Part shown: positions 14,705-21,681 of the stretch, piece after piece
Layout: each line of letters opens with the position of its first letter
Numbering within the stretch: the stretch's first letter is position 1
Assembly (NCBI GenBank): GCA_051000755.1
Contig: JBPCNZ010000009.1
Coordinates: 1-21,805 of the forward strand
Direction: 5' to 3'
Source of the DNA: JALZAH01 sp051000755
GTDB taxonomy: Bacteria > Actinomycetota > Acidimicrobiia > Acidimicrobiales > Palsa-688
DNA: 21,805 nt
Notes under the pieces: model-generated
Database searches by the model: none
Seen by the model: the letters and a program-made list of their open reading frames with translations, nothing else
Told to the model about the DNA's origin: nothing
Program-made: the position numbers and the translations under genes

Positions 14705-16993
14705 TCAGTCCTGAGTAGCTACCGCCGTCAACCCGAGGAGATCGGCAAGGGTGTTGACGGCATCGACGAGCTCGTCGGAGGCGGTCAGGAGCGGACCGCT
14801 GCCATTCACGCCAGCCACCGCTTCTGCCAGCTCCTCGTAGCGACGACGCAACGACGGTCGGGGCCCGACCGCCGCCGCAGCCTCCGGGCGGCCGAGCTGA
14901 TCGCCCGCCCGGGCCAGGGCGTCGGAGACATCGTGGGCCAAGGGGTCCAGTGCCGGGACCGGCTCCCCGAGTCGCCCATCTTCGATGTCGCTGCGAAGAG
15001 CATGAGCGGCCAGGCTGATGCGGCTGAGGGCGGCCAGGATCCCCCGGCCCTTAGTCAGGCTGAATCGGCGGCCCTCGGGTTCGTCGGCCGATCGGACGAT
15101 GGCTTCGTCAGCCGCCGCCTTGGCCCGGCGGGCGTCGCGTGCCAGGCCCCGCATCTCACGGCTGTCGAGAGGACGGGCGCCGCTGGCCACGGCGAGCACC
15201 GCCCCCAGGTAGTCCCGTTGGCGGGTCACCAAGGAGGCGAGGGCCTTGGGGGCCTGCTGCTCGGACCACGTGGGCCAGAGCCCGTAGACGGCGAGGGCGA
15301 GGGACCCACCCACCAGGGTGTCCTCCAGACGATCGACGGCGGTGGAGACGGTCCCCGGTGCCACCACCCCGACAAGGAGCACAACGAGCCCGGTGAGGAA
15401 TCCGGTGAAGAGGGCGTAGCTGGCACCGAAGCTGGCACCCACCGCCACCGCGAGCAGGCCGATGACGATGATCTCGGCGGCCGCGTTGGCATGCAAGGCG
15501 ACGACGAGCAGGCCGGCGAGGACGACACCGATGCATGTTCCAGCCATGCGAGCCAGGCCCCGGCTGAACGTGACCGAGAAGTCCGGCCGGAGAACAACCG
15601 ACGCGGTCAACGCCACCCAGTATCCGCGGCCGAGCGGGGTGTGGCGAGCCAGGACCTCGGCCGCCGTGACGACGACCGCCAGCCGTAGGGCGTGGCGGCC
15701 GATGGGTGAGCTGAAGCTGGCGTGAGCCCACAGTGCGTCCCAATCCTCCCGGAAGGCGGCCAAGGAGCTGGGGCGGGCGGGTCGGCCAGGGCGGGCGGGA
15801 CGGGCGGGACGGGTGACGGGCGGCAATGCCTTGCGCCGATCGGTCGTCGTGGTCCGCTGCACCAGCTCGGCTGCGGCCCGAAGCTGGCCGGCCAGGGCGC
15901 CCAGGTGGGCTTCGAGGGCGTCGAGGGCGGCCCTCTCCGGGTGGTCGGCGGTCGGCGTGTTGTCGCCGGGGGCCGCTGGGCGGGTGGCGCTCGCCGCTTC
16001 GAGGATGCGCCGGGCTCGCTGCGTCGCCTCCGTGGAACGCTCCGCCACCGCCCCACTGGCGGCCCTGCGGGCGGTGAGGCCCTCCCCCAGCGCAACAAAG
16101 GCTTCGGCGGCGACGGAGAGGGCGACGTCGACGGCGGCCCACGGCACCTCAGACGGGTCGGCACCGAGGCGGATCAAACGGCGACCGATCCCCTCGATGG
16201 CCAACAGCTCGAGTCGGGATCTCCGGGCCACGTCGAGCACGGCCCGGAGTTGCCAACCTTCCTCGGCGTCGAAGCGCAGCCCCTTCTGGAGGAGGACGGC
16301 GGCGGTCTCGAGGGCTTCCGCGGAGGCCACGCCGCGGCGGTGGGTGACACCGGCACCGGCCAACTCGGCCAAGGCCGCGAATCCGGCGGCGATCGCGTCG
16401 CGCTGCAGGGCCGAGGTCACCGGAGGTCGGGTCACCGCCACGATGAGGGTGGCGATCAGACCACCGGCAAGGACGTAGCCGGCCAGGTGGAGAGCGGCGC
16501 CGGGTGGCTCCGAGAATCGGCCGAACACGATCATGGCGGCGATCCCCTGGGTACCGATCGACGTCGCCGGGCTGCCGAGTCCCAAGAGCAGGCCGGCCAT
16601 GAGACACCACAGAGCCAGGATCACGGTGTGGACCCAGCCGAGCTGCCCGCTCGCCGAACCGACGAAGGTCGACACGGCCATGGTCAAGGACACGACACCG
16701 AGAGCGCGCAGCGACATGCGGCCGCTGTTGATCGCCGCCGGTATGCCGGCAAGGAGAGCCCCGGCGGCCATGGACGCCTCCGCCGCCGGGTTGTTGAAGA
16801 CCCGGCCTAAGACCAGGGCCACCACGACACCCAGAGCCACCCGGATCCCGGCGAGGGGGGCGAACCCGTCACGGTCGACGCGGACGATCTGACGCAGAGC
16901 ACGCCGCAACCCTGTTCCCAGCTCCCGGGGGCGGACCGGGGCGATGCCGGCGCCGGGTCGCCAGCCTGGGAGTCGGGCGAGGCGAGGACGCAT
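14705..16993 (-). CDS. FUSC-family transporter (aromatic acid exporter / YccS-like)
   Basis: This 762-aa membrane protein has two helical membrane blocks separated by a soluble helical domain, the plan of the FUSC family (AaeB, YccS). Block one runs from GFAPLAGIRVALGVVVALVLGRV to AGYVLAGGLIATLIVAVTRPP, with about six helices. A coiled, Ala-rich region of roughly 200 residues follows. Block two starts at FSSPIGRHALRLAVVVTAAEVLARHTPLGRGYWVALTASVVLRPDFSVTFSRG, the family signature, and ends at AVYGLWPTW. A second soluble helical tail finishes the protein. It may export small aromatic or other toxic acids, but the substrate is unknown. I chose the ATG at 16993; a TTG at 17029 is the other option and adds 12 residues. 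TAAGAT upstream (17053-17048, minus strand) is a possible -10 box. Confidence 0.8.
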   Translation of the reverse strand: MRPRLARLPGWRPGAGIAPVRPRELGTGLRRALRQIVRVDRDGFAPLAGIRVALGVVVALVLGRVFNNPAAEASMAAGALLAGIPAAINSGRMSLRALGVVSLTMAVSTFVGSASGQLGWVHTVILALWCLMAGLLLGLGSPATSIGTQGIAAMIVFGRFSEPPGAALHLAGYVLAGGLIATLIVAVTRPPVTSALQRDAIAAGFAALAELAGAGVTHRRGVASAEALETAAVLLQKGLRFDAEEGWQLRAVLDVARRSRLELLAIEGIGRRLIRLGADPSEVPWAAVDVALSVAAEAFVALGEGLTARRAASGAVAERSTEATQRARRILEAASATRPAAPGDNTPTADHPERAALDALEAHLGALAGQLRAAAELVQRTTTTDRRKALPPVTRPARPARPGRPARPSSLAAFREDWDALWAHASFSSPIGRHALRLAVVVTAAEVLARHTPLGRGYWVALTASVVLRPDFSVTFSRGLARMAGTCIGVVLAGLLVVALHANAAAEIIVIGLLAVAVGASFGASYALFTGFLTGLVVLLVGVVAPGTVSTAVDRLEDTLVGGSLALAVYGLWPTWSEQQAPKALASLVTRQRDYLGAVLAVASGARPLDSREMRGLARDARRAKAAADEAIVRSADEPEGRRFSLTKGRGILAALSRISLAAHALRSDIEDGRLGEPVPALDPLAHDVSDALARAGDQLGRPEAAAAVGPRPSLRRRYEELAEAVAGVNGSGPLLTASDELVDAVNTLADLLGLTAVATQD

Positions 16994-17096
16994 GGCCTCG
17001 ATGTTCGGTTGCTCCGGACCCTCCGTCAAGCGGGCGGCATCTTACGCAGCTCGAATCGGCGTTTGCGGCGGGTGCGGGCCGGCGTGGTGATCGCTG

Positions 17097-17123
17097 TCGC
17101 CGGTCGCCGGTCGCCGGTCGCCG
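17097..17123. repeat. Heptamer tandem repeat (TCGCCGG) x 3.9
   Basis: TCGCCGG is repeated three times perfectly, then TCGCCG. A 7-bp unit outside coding sequence is prone to slippage and could vary in copy number between strains. Confidence 0.85.
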
Positions 17124-17125
17124 TG

Positions 17126-17142
17126 AACCGAAGGTATCGGTT
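17126..17142. repeat. Hairpin 1 in intergenic region
   Basis: AACCGA, five-base loop, TCGGTT, then two further T. It is a perfect 6-bp stem directly after the heptamer repeat. Confidence 0.65.
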
Positions 17143-17155
17143 TTCCCGAGCTTGC

Positions 17156-17190
17156 GAACCGAACGTACCGCCCTGCGGTACTTGCGGTTC
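17156..17190. repeat. Hairpin 2 in intergenic region
   Basis: Outer stem GAACCG/CGGTTC and inner stem GTACCGC/GCGGTAC (perfect 7 bp, three-base loop), separated by a 3-by-3 internal loop. Together it is a 35-nt stem-loop. Confidence 0.75.
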
Positions 17191-17223
17191 TGAACCTCAG
17201 GACGCCGATACAAAGGGTGCACG

Positions 17224-17257
17224 CCAGGCCCGCCGGAAACGAGTCCGGCGGCCCTGG
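17224..17257. repeat. Hairpin 3 in intergenic region
   Basis: A 14-bp stem with one mismatch around a 6-nt loop (AACGAG at 17238-17243). It is the most stable structure of the region. No T run follows, so it is not a standard terminator. Confidence 0.75.
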
Positions 17258-17385
17258 CGGCGGGTTGGCCCTGGGCCGACGAGAGGGCCCCGCCGAGAGT
17301 GCCCTGCGCCCGGTGCAAGCCTGCGACCAGCTCGGCCGGGATGAACCGGACCGTTCCCGGCGTTGTAACGACCAACGCCCAACGT

Positions 17386-17390
17386 GGAGG
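17386..17390 (+). promoter_or_regulatory. Shine-Dalgarno site of DsbA-like gene
   Basis: GGAGG, 6 nt before GTG at 17397. It rules out the longer in-frame start near 17217 and shows this gene has a leader RNA, unlike most first genes here. Confidence 0.75.
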
Positions 17391-17396
17391 TCGCAG

Positions 17397-18095
17397 GTGA
17401 AGGTTGAAATCTGGTCGGACATCTTGTGCCCGTGGTGCTACATCGGCAAGCGTCGCTTTGAGGCTGCTCTGGCGGCCTTTCCCCACCGAGAAGACGTCGA
17501 GGTCGTGTGGCGCAGCTTCGAGCTCGATCCCTCGGCGCCCCGTTCCCACGAGGGTGACCCCACCGATCGTCTGGCGGCCAAATACCGAATATCCCGCCAA
17601 GATGCCCTCGACGCCCAGCACCGTATGTCATCGGTCGCCGCAGACGAGGGGCTCGACTTCCATCTGGTCACCGCCCGATCGGGCAACTCGTTCGACGCCC
17701 ATCGGCTCGTCCACCTCGCCGCCGAGGTGGATCGACAGGACCAGATGAAAGAGCGCCTCTTCGCCGCCTATCTGTTGGAGGGACGCCCCATCGGCGATCC
17801 GGACACCCTCGCCGCCCTGGCGGAGGAGGTCGGCATCGATCGCCAGCGCGCCACGGACGTCCTCGCCGGAGACGGCTACGGCGAGGCCGTCAGAGCCGAC
17901 GAGGCTGAGGCCACGGCGTTCGGCATCAGCGGTGTGCCCTTCTTCGTCATCGACCGGACCTACGGGATCTCCGGCGCCCAGCCGGTCGACACCCTGACGG
18001 CGGCGCTGAACCAGGCATGGGAGAAATCCCAACTCGTCGTGGTCCCGTCAGGTGATGAGCCGGGCGCCTGCGAGGGCGACAGCTGCGTCGTCTGA
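17397..18095 (+). CDS. DsbA-family oxidoreductase (FrnE-like)
   Basis: This 232-aa protein has the thioredoxin fold with helical insert of the FrnE/DsbA group. The redox motif CPWC is at residues 11-14 (DILCPWCYIGKRRFE), the helical insert follows, and the cis-Pro loop is GISGVPFFVIDRTYGISGAQP near 180-200. There is no signal peptide, so it acts in the cytoplasm, as known FrnE proteins do, probably as a disulfide isomerase or glutathione-S-transferase-like reductase. Its C-terminus ends with CEGDSCVV, a second Cys pair; FrnE of Deinococcus also has a second CX3C-type pair, so this could be functional. The GTG at 17397 is fixed by GGAGG at 17386-17390, spacing 6. A structured 370-nt region lies upstream. 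Confidence 0.88.
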   Translation: MKVEIWSDILCPWCYIGKRRFEAALAAFPHREDVEVVWRSFELDPSAPRSHEGDPTDRLAAKYRISRQDALDAQHRMSSVAADEGLDFHLVTARSGNSFDAHRLVHLAAEVDRQDQMKERLFAAYLLEGRPIGDPDTLAALAEEVGIDRQRATDVLAGDGYGEAVRADEAEATAFGISGVPFFVIDRTYGISGAQPVDTLTAALNQAWEKSQLVVVPSGDEPGACEGDSCVV

Positions 18096-18180
18096 GCCAC
18101 CGGTCTCCCCAGGGCCACGGACGACAGGACCGCAACCACACCCTTGGTGATAGGCGTCGGTCCCCGGGTAGAAGGGGCAC

Positions 18181-18943
18181 ATGACAGATCTCTTGCAAGG
18201 GACGGCGGCGCTGGTCACAGGGGCCAGTTCGGGCATCGGCGACGCCACCGCCGCTGCGCTCGCCGCCGAGGGCGCGGCGGTCGTGGTGGTTGCCCGACGA
18301 CGGGATCGCCTCGACGCCCTGGCGGAGCGAATCCGTGGCTCGGGCGGCACCGCCGAAGTCATGGAGGCGGACGTGACCGAGCGAGCCTCGGCCGAGGAAG
18401 CGGTCGCCGGTGCCGTCCGGGCGTTCGGCCGCCTCGATGTGGTGGTCAACAATGCGGGGGTGATGCTCCTGGGACCGGCGGTGGACGCTCCCATGGAGGA
18501 GTGGGATCGCATGGTTCAGCTGAACCTGACCGGGCTCCTCTATGTCAGCCACGCAGCGACCCCGCACCTGTTGGCGGCCGCCGAACAGGAACCCCGCCGG
18601 GTGGCCGACATGGTCAACCTCTCCTCCGTGGCCGGGCCGGGTCGCCCGCTCCGGAAGCGCCGTCTACAACGCCACCAAGTGGGGCGTCAACGCCTTCAGT
18701 GAGAGCCTGCGCCAGGAGGTCACCGGTCGCCACGTCCGGGTCGGGCTCATCGAGCCTGGAGCGGTGGCCACCGAGTTGGCCGGCCACAACAGGCCCGAGG
18801 TCCGAGAGGCGATCCAGCAGAGGTTTGCCGGGATCCAACAAATGCAACCCGACGACATAGCCAGGGCCGTCCTCTACATGGTCACCCAGCCGCGTCACAC
18901 GGCTGTCAACGAGATCATCCGGCCGACCGAGCAGGAGGGCTGA
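18181..18943 (+). pseudogene. Short-chain dehydrogenase/reductase with one frameshift
   Basis: The first frame (ATG 18181, with GAAGGGG upstream) encodes a classical SDR N-half: ALVTGASSGIG (TGxxxGxG, 13-20), VVVVARRRDRL, ADVTE (64-68), VNNAGVM (NNAG 90-93) and MVNLSSVAG (about 144-152). The active-site YNATK (AVYNATKWGVNAFSESLRQE) and the rest up to TGA 18943 lie in the next frame. Removing one C at 18637-18638 restores VAGRVARSGSAVYNATK and a normal 253-aa protein. All catalytic residues (Ser, Tyr, Lys) are present once joined. It would be an NAD(P)-dependent oxidoreductase of unknown substrate. A sequence error or recent mutation can both explain it. Confidence 0.8.
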
Positions 18944-18972
18944 GCGACCCTTCCCCGAGGGCCCGGGGTGCG

Positions 18973-18978
18973 TAGCGT
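18973..18978 (+). promoter_or_regulatory. Leaderless -10 box of 63-aa protein gene
   Basis: TAGCGT, 8 nt before ATG at 18987, with no ribosome site. Confidence 0.45.
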
Positions 18979-18986
18979 GCGAGTTC

Positions 18987-19178
18987 ATGAACGACGATCC
19001 AACAAACCTCGGCGACTCCCACGGCCAGTGGTACTACTGCTTCAAGCACAAGAAGGTTGAAACGCACGACGAGAGCGACGAGATGGATCGGATGGGGCCC
19101 TACCCCACCAAAGAGGCGGCGGAGAACTGGCGAGCGCAGGTGGCCGCACGAAATGAGGCGTGGGACGAGGAGGACTAG
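18987..19178 (+). CDS. Conserved small actinobacterial protein of unknown function
   Basis: A 63-aa acidic soluble protein. The core GQWYYCFKHKKVETHDESDEMDRMGPYPTKEAAENWRAQVAARNEAWDEED has the look of a short actinobacterial family: an aromatic strand with WYYC and a His/Lys pair, a DRMGPYPT turn, one amphipathic helix, and the ending RNEAWD-acidic. From memory such proteins occur across Actinobacteria, but I know no function. One Cys and two His might bind a metal, which is speculation. The start is set by TAGCGT 8 nt upstream. Confidence 0.75.
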   Translation: MNDDPTNLGDSHGQWYYCFKHKKVETHDESDEMDRMGPYPTKEAAENWRAQVAARNEAWDEED

Positions 19179-19341
19179 GTAAACACCTCCAATCGCGTGC
19201 AGCCGTCCGATCGGGGTCGGGATCACCTACCTCGACATGCCTGGCTCCCCCGAGCGGATCTGGCGACCTGTCCAATCCGTCGCATCCTCCCCGGCGAGTA
19301 GCCCAGGATCATCGCGGTCCCGGCCGACGATCTCGGACTCA

Positions 19342-19347
19342 TAATCT
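19342..19347 (+). promoter_or_regulatory. Leaderless -10 box of thiamine-binding protein gene
   Basis: TAATCT, 6 nt before ATG at 19354. The preceding GAGGT is a possible weak ribosome site, so both modes are possible. Confidence 0.45.
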
Positions 19348-19353
19348 CGAGGT

Positions 19354-19677
19354 ATGGCCGTCGTCGCTGCATTCTCCATCTCGCCCGTGGGCGGTCCGGC
19401 CGCTACCGCCGACGGCTCGGTCGGGCTGGCCGTGGCGGAGGTCGTCCGCATCGTCCGGCAGTCCGGGCTACCCAACGAGACGAACGCGATGTTCACGAAC
19501 GTCGAGGGGACCTTGGACGAGGTCTTCGCTCTCATCAAGCAGTGCATCGACCACATGGCCTCGATCGCGCCTCGGGTCAGCGTCGTCGTGAAGCTCGACA
19601 TCCGGCCCGGGCACGTCGACGCCATGCACGCGAAGGTCGCGTCGCTCGAGCGGTCAGTTGCCGACGAGACTCCCTGA
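19354..19677 (+). CDS. Thiamine-binding protein (MTH1187/YkoF-like)
   Basis: A 107-aa protein with the pattern of the MTH1187/YkoF thiamine-binding family: AAFSISPVGG at the N-terminus, GSVGLAVAEVVRIVRQSGLPNETNAMFTNVEGTLDEVFALIKQCIDHM in the middle, and a closing strand RVSVVVKLDIRPGH. The ferredoxin-like fold forms a tetramer that can bind thiamine or its precursor HMP. No thiamine transport or synthesis gene lies beside it in the window. Homologues are often short and solitary. The antisense MFS remnant frame runs about 100 bases into its 3' end. The ATG at 19354 is set by TAATCT. Confidence 0.78.
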   Translation: MAVVAAFSISPVGGPAATADGSVGLAVAEVVRIVRQSGLPNETNAMFTNVEGTLDEVFALIKQCIDHMASIAPRVSVVVKLDIRPGHVDAMHAKVASLERSVADETP

Positions 19678-20191
19678 CCGGGCGGTCTAGCCCTCGGGTC
19701 AGAGCTCCGATGGGGACGTTGAAGGAGAAGATGTACTGCCAGCCGATGCCGCCGGCCAGGAGGCCGACCGTTCCGCCAAGCGCACCGACTCCGCCCCAGA
19801 TGCCGAGCGCCTTGTAGCGTGCTGCTCCCTCAGGGAACATGTTCGTCACGTTCGACAGCGGGGCCGGCAGCACGAGAGCCGCCCCGAACCCCTGAATCCC
19901 CCCCATCACGATCAGAAACGTGTCCGAGGAGGCGAGGCCGCCACCGAGCGAGGCGCAGGTAAAGACCACCAGGCCGCCCAAGAGAAGGCGGCGCCGGCCC
20001 AGCAGGTCGGCAGCCCTGCCACCGAGGAGAACGAAGCCCGCGAAGGTCAGCCCGTAAGCGGTGATCGGCCACTGCAGATCGGACTCGGGGAAGTGGAGAT
20101 ACTGGCTCGTCCCGAACCGGGTGGCCGGGTCGATGGCCCGAACACCGGTGGTTGGGACACCGACTTCTTCAGGAGACAGGACATTCTGCAT
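19577..20191 (-). pseudogene. Remnant of an MFS multidrug-type transporter (both ends lost)
   Basis: Residues from about 32 to 164 match the middle of a 14-helix DHA2-type (EmrB/QacA) exporter: ESDLQWPITAYGLTFAGFVLLGGRAADLLGRRRLLLGG (conserved motif A) and GGIQGFGAALVLPAPLSNVTNMFPEG (GxxGxGxA motif). The normal first membrane helix is absent. It is replaced by MQNVLSPEEVGVPTTGVRAIDPATRFGTSQYLHF, which has no resemblance to MFS. After NVPIGAL (about 19700) the homology stops and the frame continues as a basic nonsense tail into the antisense of the thiamine-binding gene. Only about 4 of 14 helices remain, so it cannot transport. The ATG at 20191 has a good GAGGGAGAG ribosome site, so the odd N-terminus may belong to another, displaced gene. 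Confidence 0.7.
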
Positions 20192-20238
20192 GTTCTCTCT
20201 CCCTCGCAATATGCAACCAAAGGCAGCACGTCTTCGGG

Positions 20239-20269
20239 ACATGTGCACCAAGAAGTTGCACATGTGCAC
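20239..20269. promoter_or_regulatory. Operator-like pair: direct repeat ACATGTGCAC with a perfect 12-bp palindrome
   Basis: ACATGTGCAC occurs at 20239-20248 and 20260-20269, starts 21 bp apart (two helical turns). The second copy is part of the perfect palindrome TGCACATGTGCA (20257-20268). On the minus strand TAGAGT sits 6 nt before an ATG at 20263 within it, so a regulator bound here would cover a transcription start of the MFS remnant. It is also 120 bp upstream of the SRPBCC/ArsR genes, so the ArsR product is a possible ligand. Confidence 0.5.
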
Positions 20270-20388
20270 ACTCTAACGTGCGACTGTTGGTTGCAGTTTA
20301 GGAAAGGGACTGAGCGACGACCGACGCACGTGGCGACACCTGCGACCAGCGAAAGTCGCCGACGCGCTGAGGAAAGGATCGGCCACTG

Positions 20389-20838
20389 ATGGCGGACCTG
20401 GTAATCGAGCGAGAGGTGTTGATCGAGGCACCGGCGGAGGTGGTGTGGCGCACTATCACCGAGCCTGACCAGATGAGCCTGTGGTTCGCCGATCGAGTGG
20501 ACCTGGTTGTTGAGCCCGGCGCTCACGGCTACATGCAGTTCGGGGACCAGGGCGGCCCAGTCGTCGTGGAAACGGTCGGTCGACCGACCGACTCGCTTCT
20601 CGTTCCGCTGGAACCACCCCGTGGGGAAGAGCCGGCGGCCGGCAACTCGATGCTCGTCGAGTTCACCTTGACGCCCGAGGGCAACGAGCGGACCCGACTT
20701 CAAGTGTCCGAGAGCGGCCACAAATTGCGCAACTGGCCCGACGCGGAGAAGGAGCGCTACGCCGACGAGCACCGTGGTGGCTGGATCGAGTTCCTGGAAC
20801 GCCTGGCCAGCGTGGTGGCGGAGCGCCGGTCGGGATGA
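20389..20838 (+). CDS. SRPBCC-domain protein (AHSA1-like)
   Basis: A 149-aa soluble protein of the START/Bet v 1-like superfamily, AHSA1 branch: LVIEREVLIEAPAEVVWRTITEPDQMSLWFADRVDL (3-38), GYMQFGDQGGPVVVETV, and the C-terminal helix RGGWIEFLERLASVVAERRSG with the family's WxxxLxxL pattern. These form a hydrophobic pocket for a small lipophilic ligand. AHSA1-like genes are very often coupled to an ArsR gene, as here: the stop overlaps the ArsR start (ATGA, 20835-20838). The role may be ligand sensing or detoxification, but is unproven. AGGAAAGGA upstream of ATG 20389 is the ribosome site. Confidence 0.85.
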   Translation: MADLVIEREVLIEAPAEVVWRTITEPDQMSLWFADRVDLVVEPGAHGYMQFGDQGGPVVVETVGRPTDSLLVPLEPPRGEEPAAGNSMLVEFTLTPEGNERTRLQVSESGHKLRNWPDAEKERYADEHRGGWIEFLERLASVVAERRSG

Positions 20839-21095
20839 CTACGCAACCCGATGACGAGCTGTGGTCGGCGATCGCCGACCCGTCCCGTCGCCGGGTCCTG
20901 GATCTCCTGGTCAGCAACGGCGAGGTCAGCGCAAGCTGGTTAGCCGGCCATGTGCCCTTCTCCCGCCAAGGCGTGTCCAAACATCTCGTCGTTCTTGAAG
21001 AGGCCGGGTTGGTCAGCCGGCGCAAACAGGGGAGTTATAACCAGAAGTTGTGGATGCACCATCTGAGTCGGGGCGCGGCGTACCTTCCTCGTTGA
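20835..21095 (+). CDS. ArsR-family winged-helix regulator, 3' end replaced by IS insertion
   Basis: The intact part (to about residue 66) is a complete ArsR helix-turn-helix: DELWSAIADPSRRRVLDLLVSNGEVSASWLAGHVPFSRQGVSKHLVVLEEAGLVSRRKQG. The recognition helix SRQGVSKHLVVLEEAGLV and the wing start are visible. After KQG, where the family normally continues for 30-45 residues with the second wing strand and dimer helix, the frame reads SYNQKLWMHHLSRGAAYLPR, which comes from the left end of an IS256-family element. The protein has probably lost dimerisation, so it should be non-functional as a repressor. It is coupled to the SRPBCC gene. Confidence 0.75.
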   Translation: MTTQPDDELWSAIADPSRRRVLDLLVSNGEVSASWLAGHVPFSRQGVSKHLVVLEEAGLVSRRKQGSYNQKLWMHHLSRGAAYLPR

Positions 21096-21681
21096 CCAAA
21101 ACGAGAGCCGGCGTGCCAACGCCGGCGAGGAAGGAACGCCGATGTTGAGAGTAGTTGCTGATGAGCAGTCGAGCGCGGAGCTGGGCTCGAGCTTGGACGA
21201 GATCGTCGCCGAGGGCGCCCGGCGGATGCTGGCCGCGGCGTTGGAGGCCGAGGTGGACGCGTACGTGTCGGCCTTTGCGGCCGACGGCGACGAGTTCGGC
21301 CGGCGGCTGGTGGTCCGCAACGGGCATGCTGGGGAGCGGTCGATCGCCACGGGGGCTGGGCCGATCGAGGTTCGGGCGCCGCGGGTGAACGACCGCCGGG
21401 TGGACGAGGTGAGCGGTGAGCGGGCCCGGTTCCGCAGCTCGATCATCCCGCCGTGGGCCCGCAAGTCGCCGAAGGTGGCCGAGGTGTTGCCGTTGATGTA
21501 TCTGCACGGGATGAGCTCGGGAGACTTCGCTCCGGCCCTGACCGAGTTCTTCGGCTCCGCGGCTGGTCTGTCGGCGTCGGTGGTCACCCGGCTGACCAAG
21601 CAGTGGCAAGACGAACGGGAGCGGTTCTCGCGTCGGTCGCTGGCCGAGGTCGACTATGTGTACATGTGGGTCGACGGGATC
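21031..21681 (+). mobile_element. IS256-family element, left portion (right end not in window)
   Basis: The left boundary is placed at 21030-21033, where ArsR homology stops and the sequence becomes GGAGTTATAACCAGAAGTTG. The transposase starts at 21142. The leader holds two inverted complements (21083-21091 with 21126-21134, and 21107-21113 with 21120-21126). The IS continues past 21681 only if the inserted sequence there is removed. The exact inverted repeat and the target duplication cannot be checked, as the right end is outside. Confidence 0.65.
21083..21134 (+). promoter_or_regulatory. Fold-back leader that masks the transposase ribosome site
   Basis: CCTTCCTCG (21083-21091) is the exact complement of CGAGGAAGG (21126-21134), which contains the ribosome site 7 nt before ATG 21142. 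A second perfect 7-bp hairpin (GCCGGCG/CGCCGGC, 21107-21126) lies between. A transcript entering from outside would hide the ribosome site; one starting within the leader would lack the 5' arm. Some other IS elements are known to protect themselves in this way. Confidence 0.6.

Larger units (their letters stand above)
16994..17396. other. Gene-free structured intergenic region between divergent FUSC and DsbA genes
   Basis: About 400 bp with no credible gene on either strand. It holds a heptamer tandem repeat (17097-17123), three hairpins (17126-17142, 17156-17190, 17224-17257), and the ribosome site of the DsbA gene (GGAGG, 17386-17390). No clear sigma-type promoter with a full -35 and -10 is visible on the plus strand. 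Confidence 0.7.

Noticed and set aside
15722..16810. 362-codon open frame on the plus strand
   Set aside because: It is antisense to the helical middle of the FUSC protein. It is Gly/Arg/His-rich with no recognisable domain.
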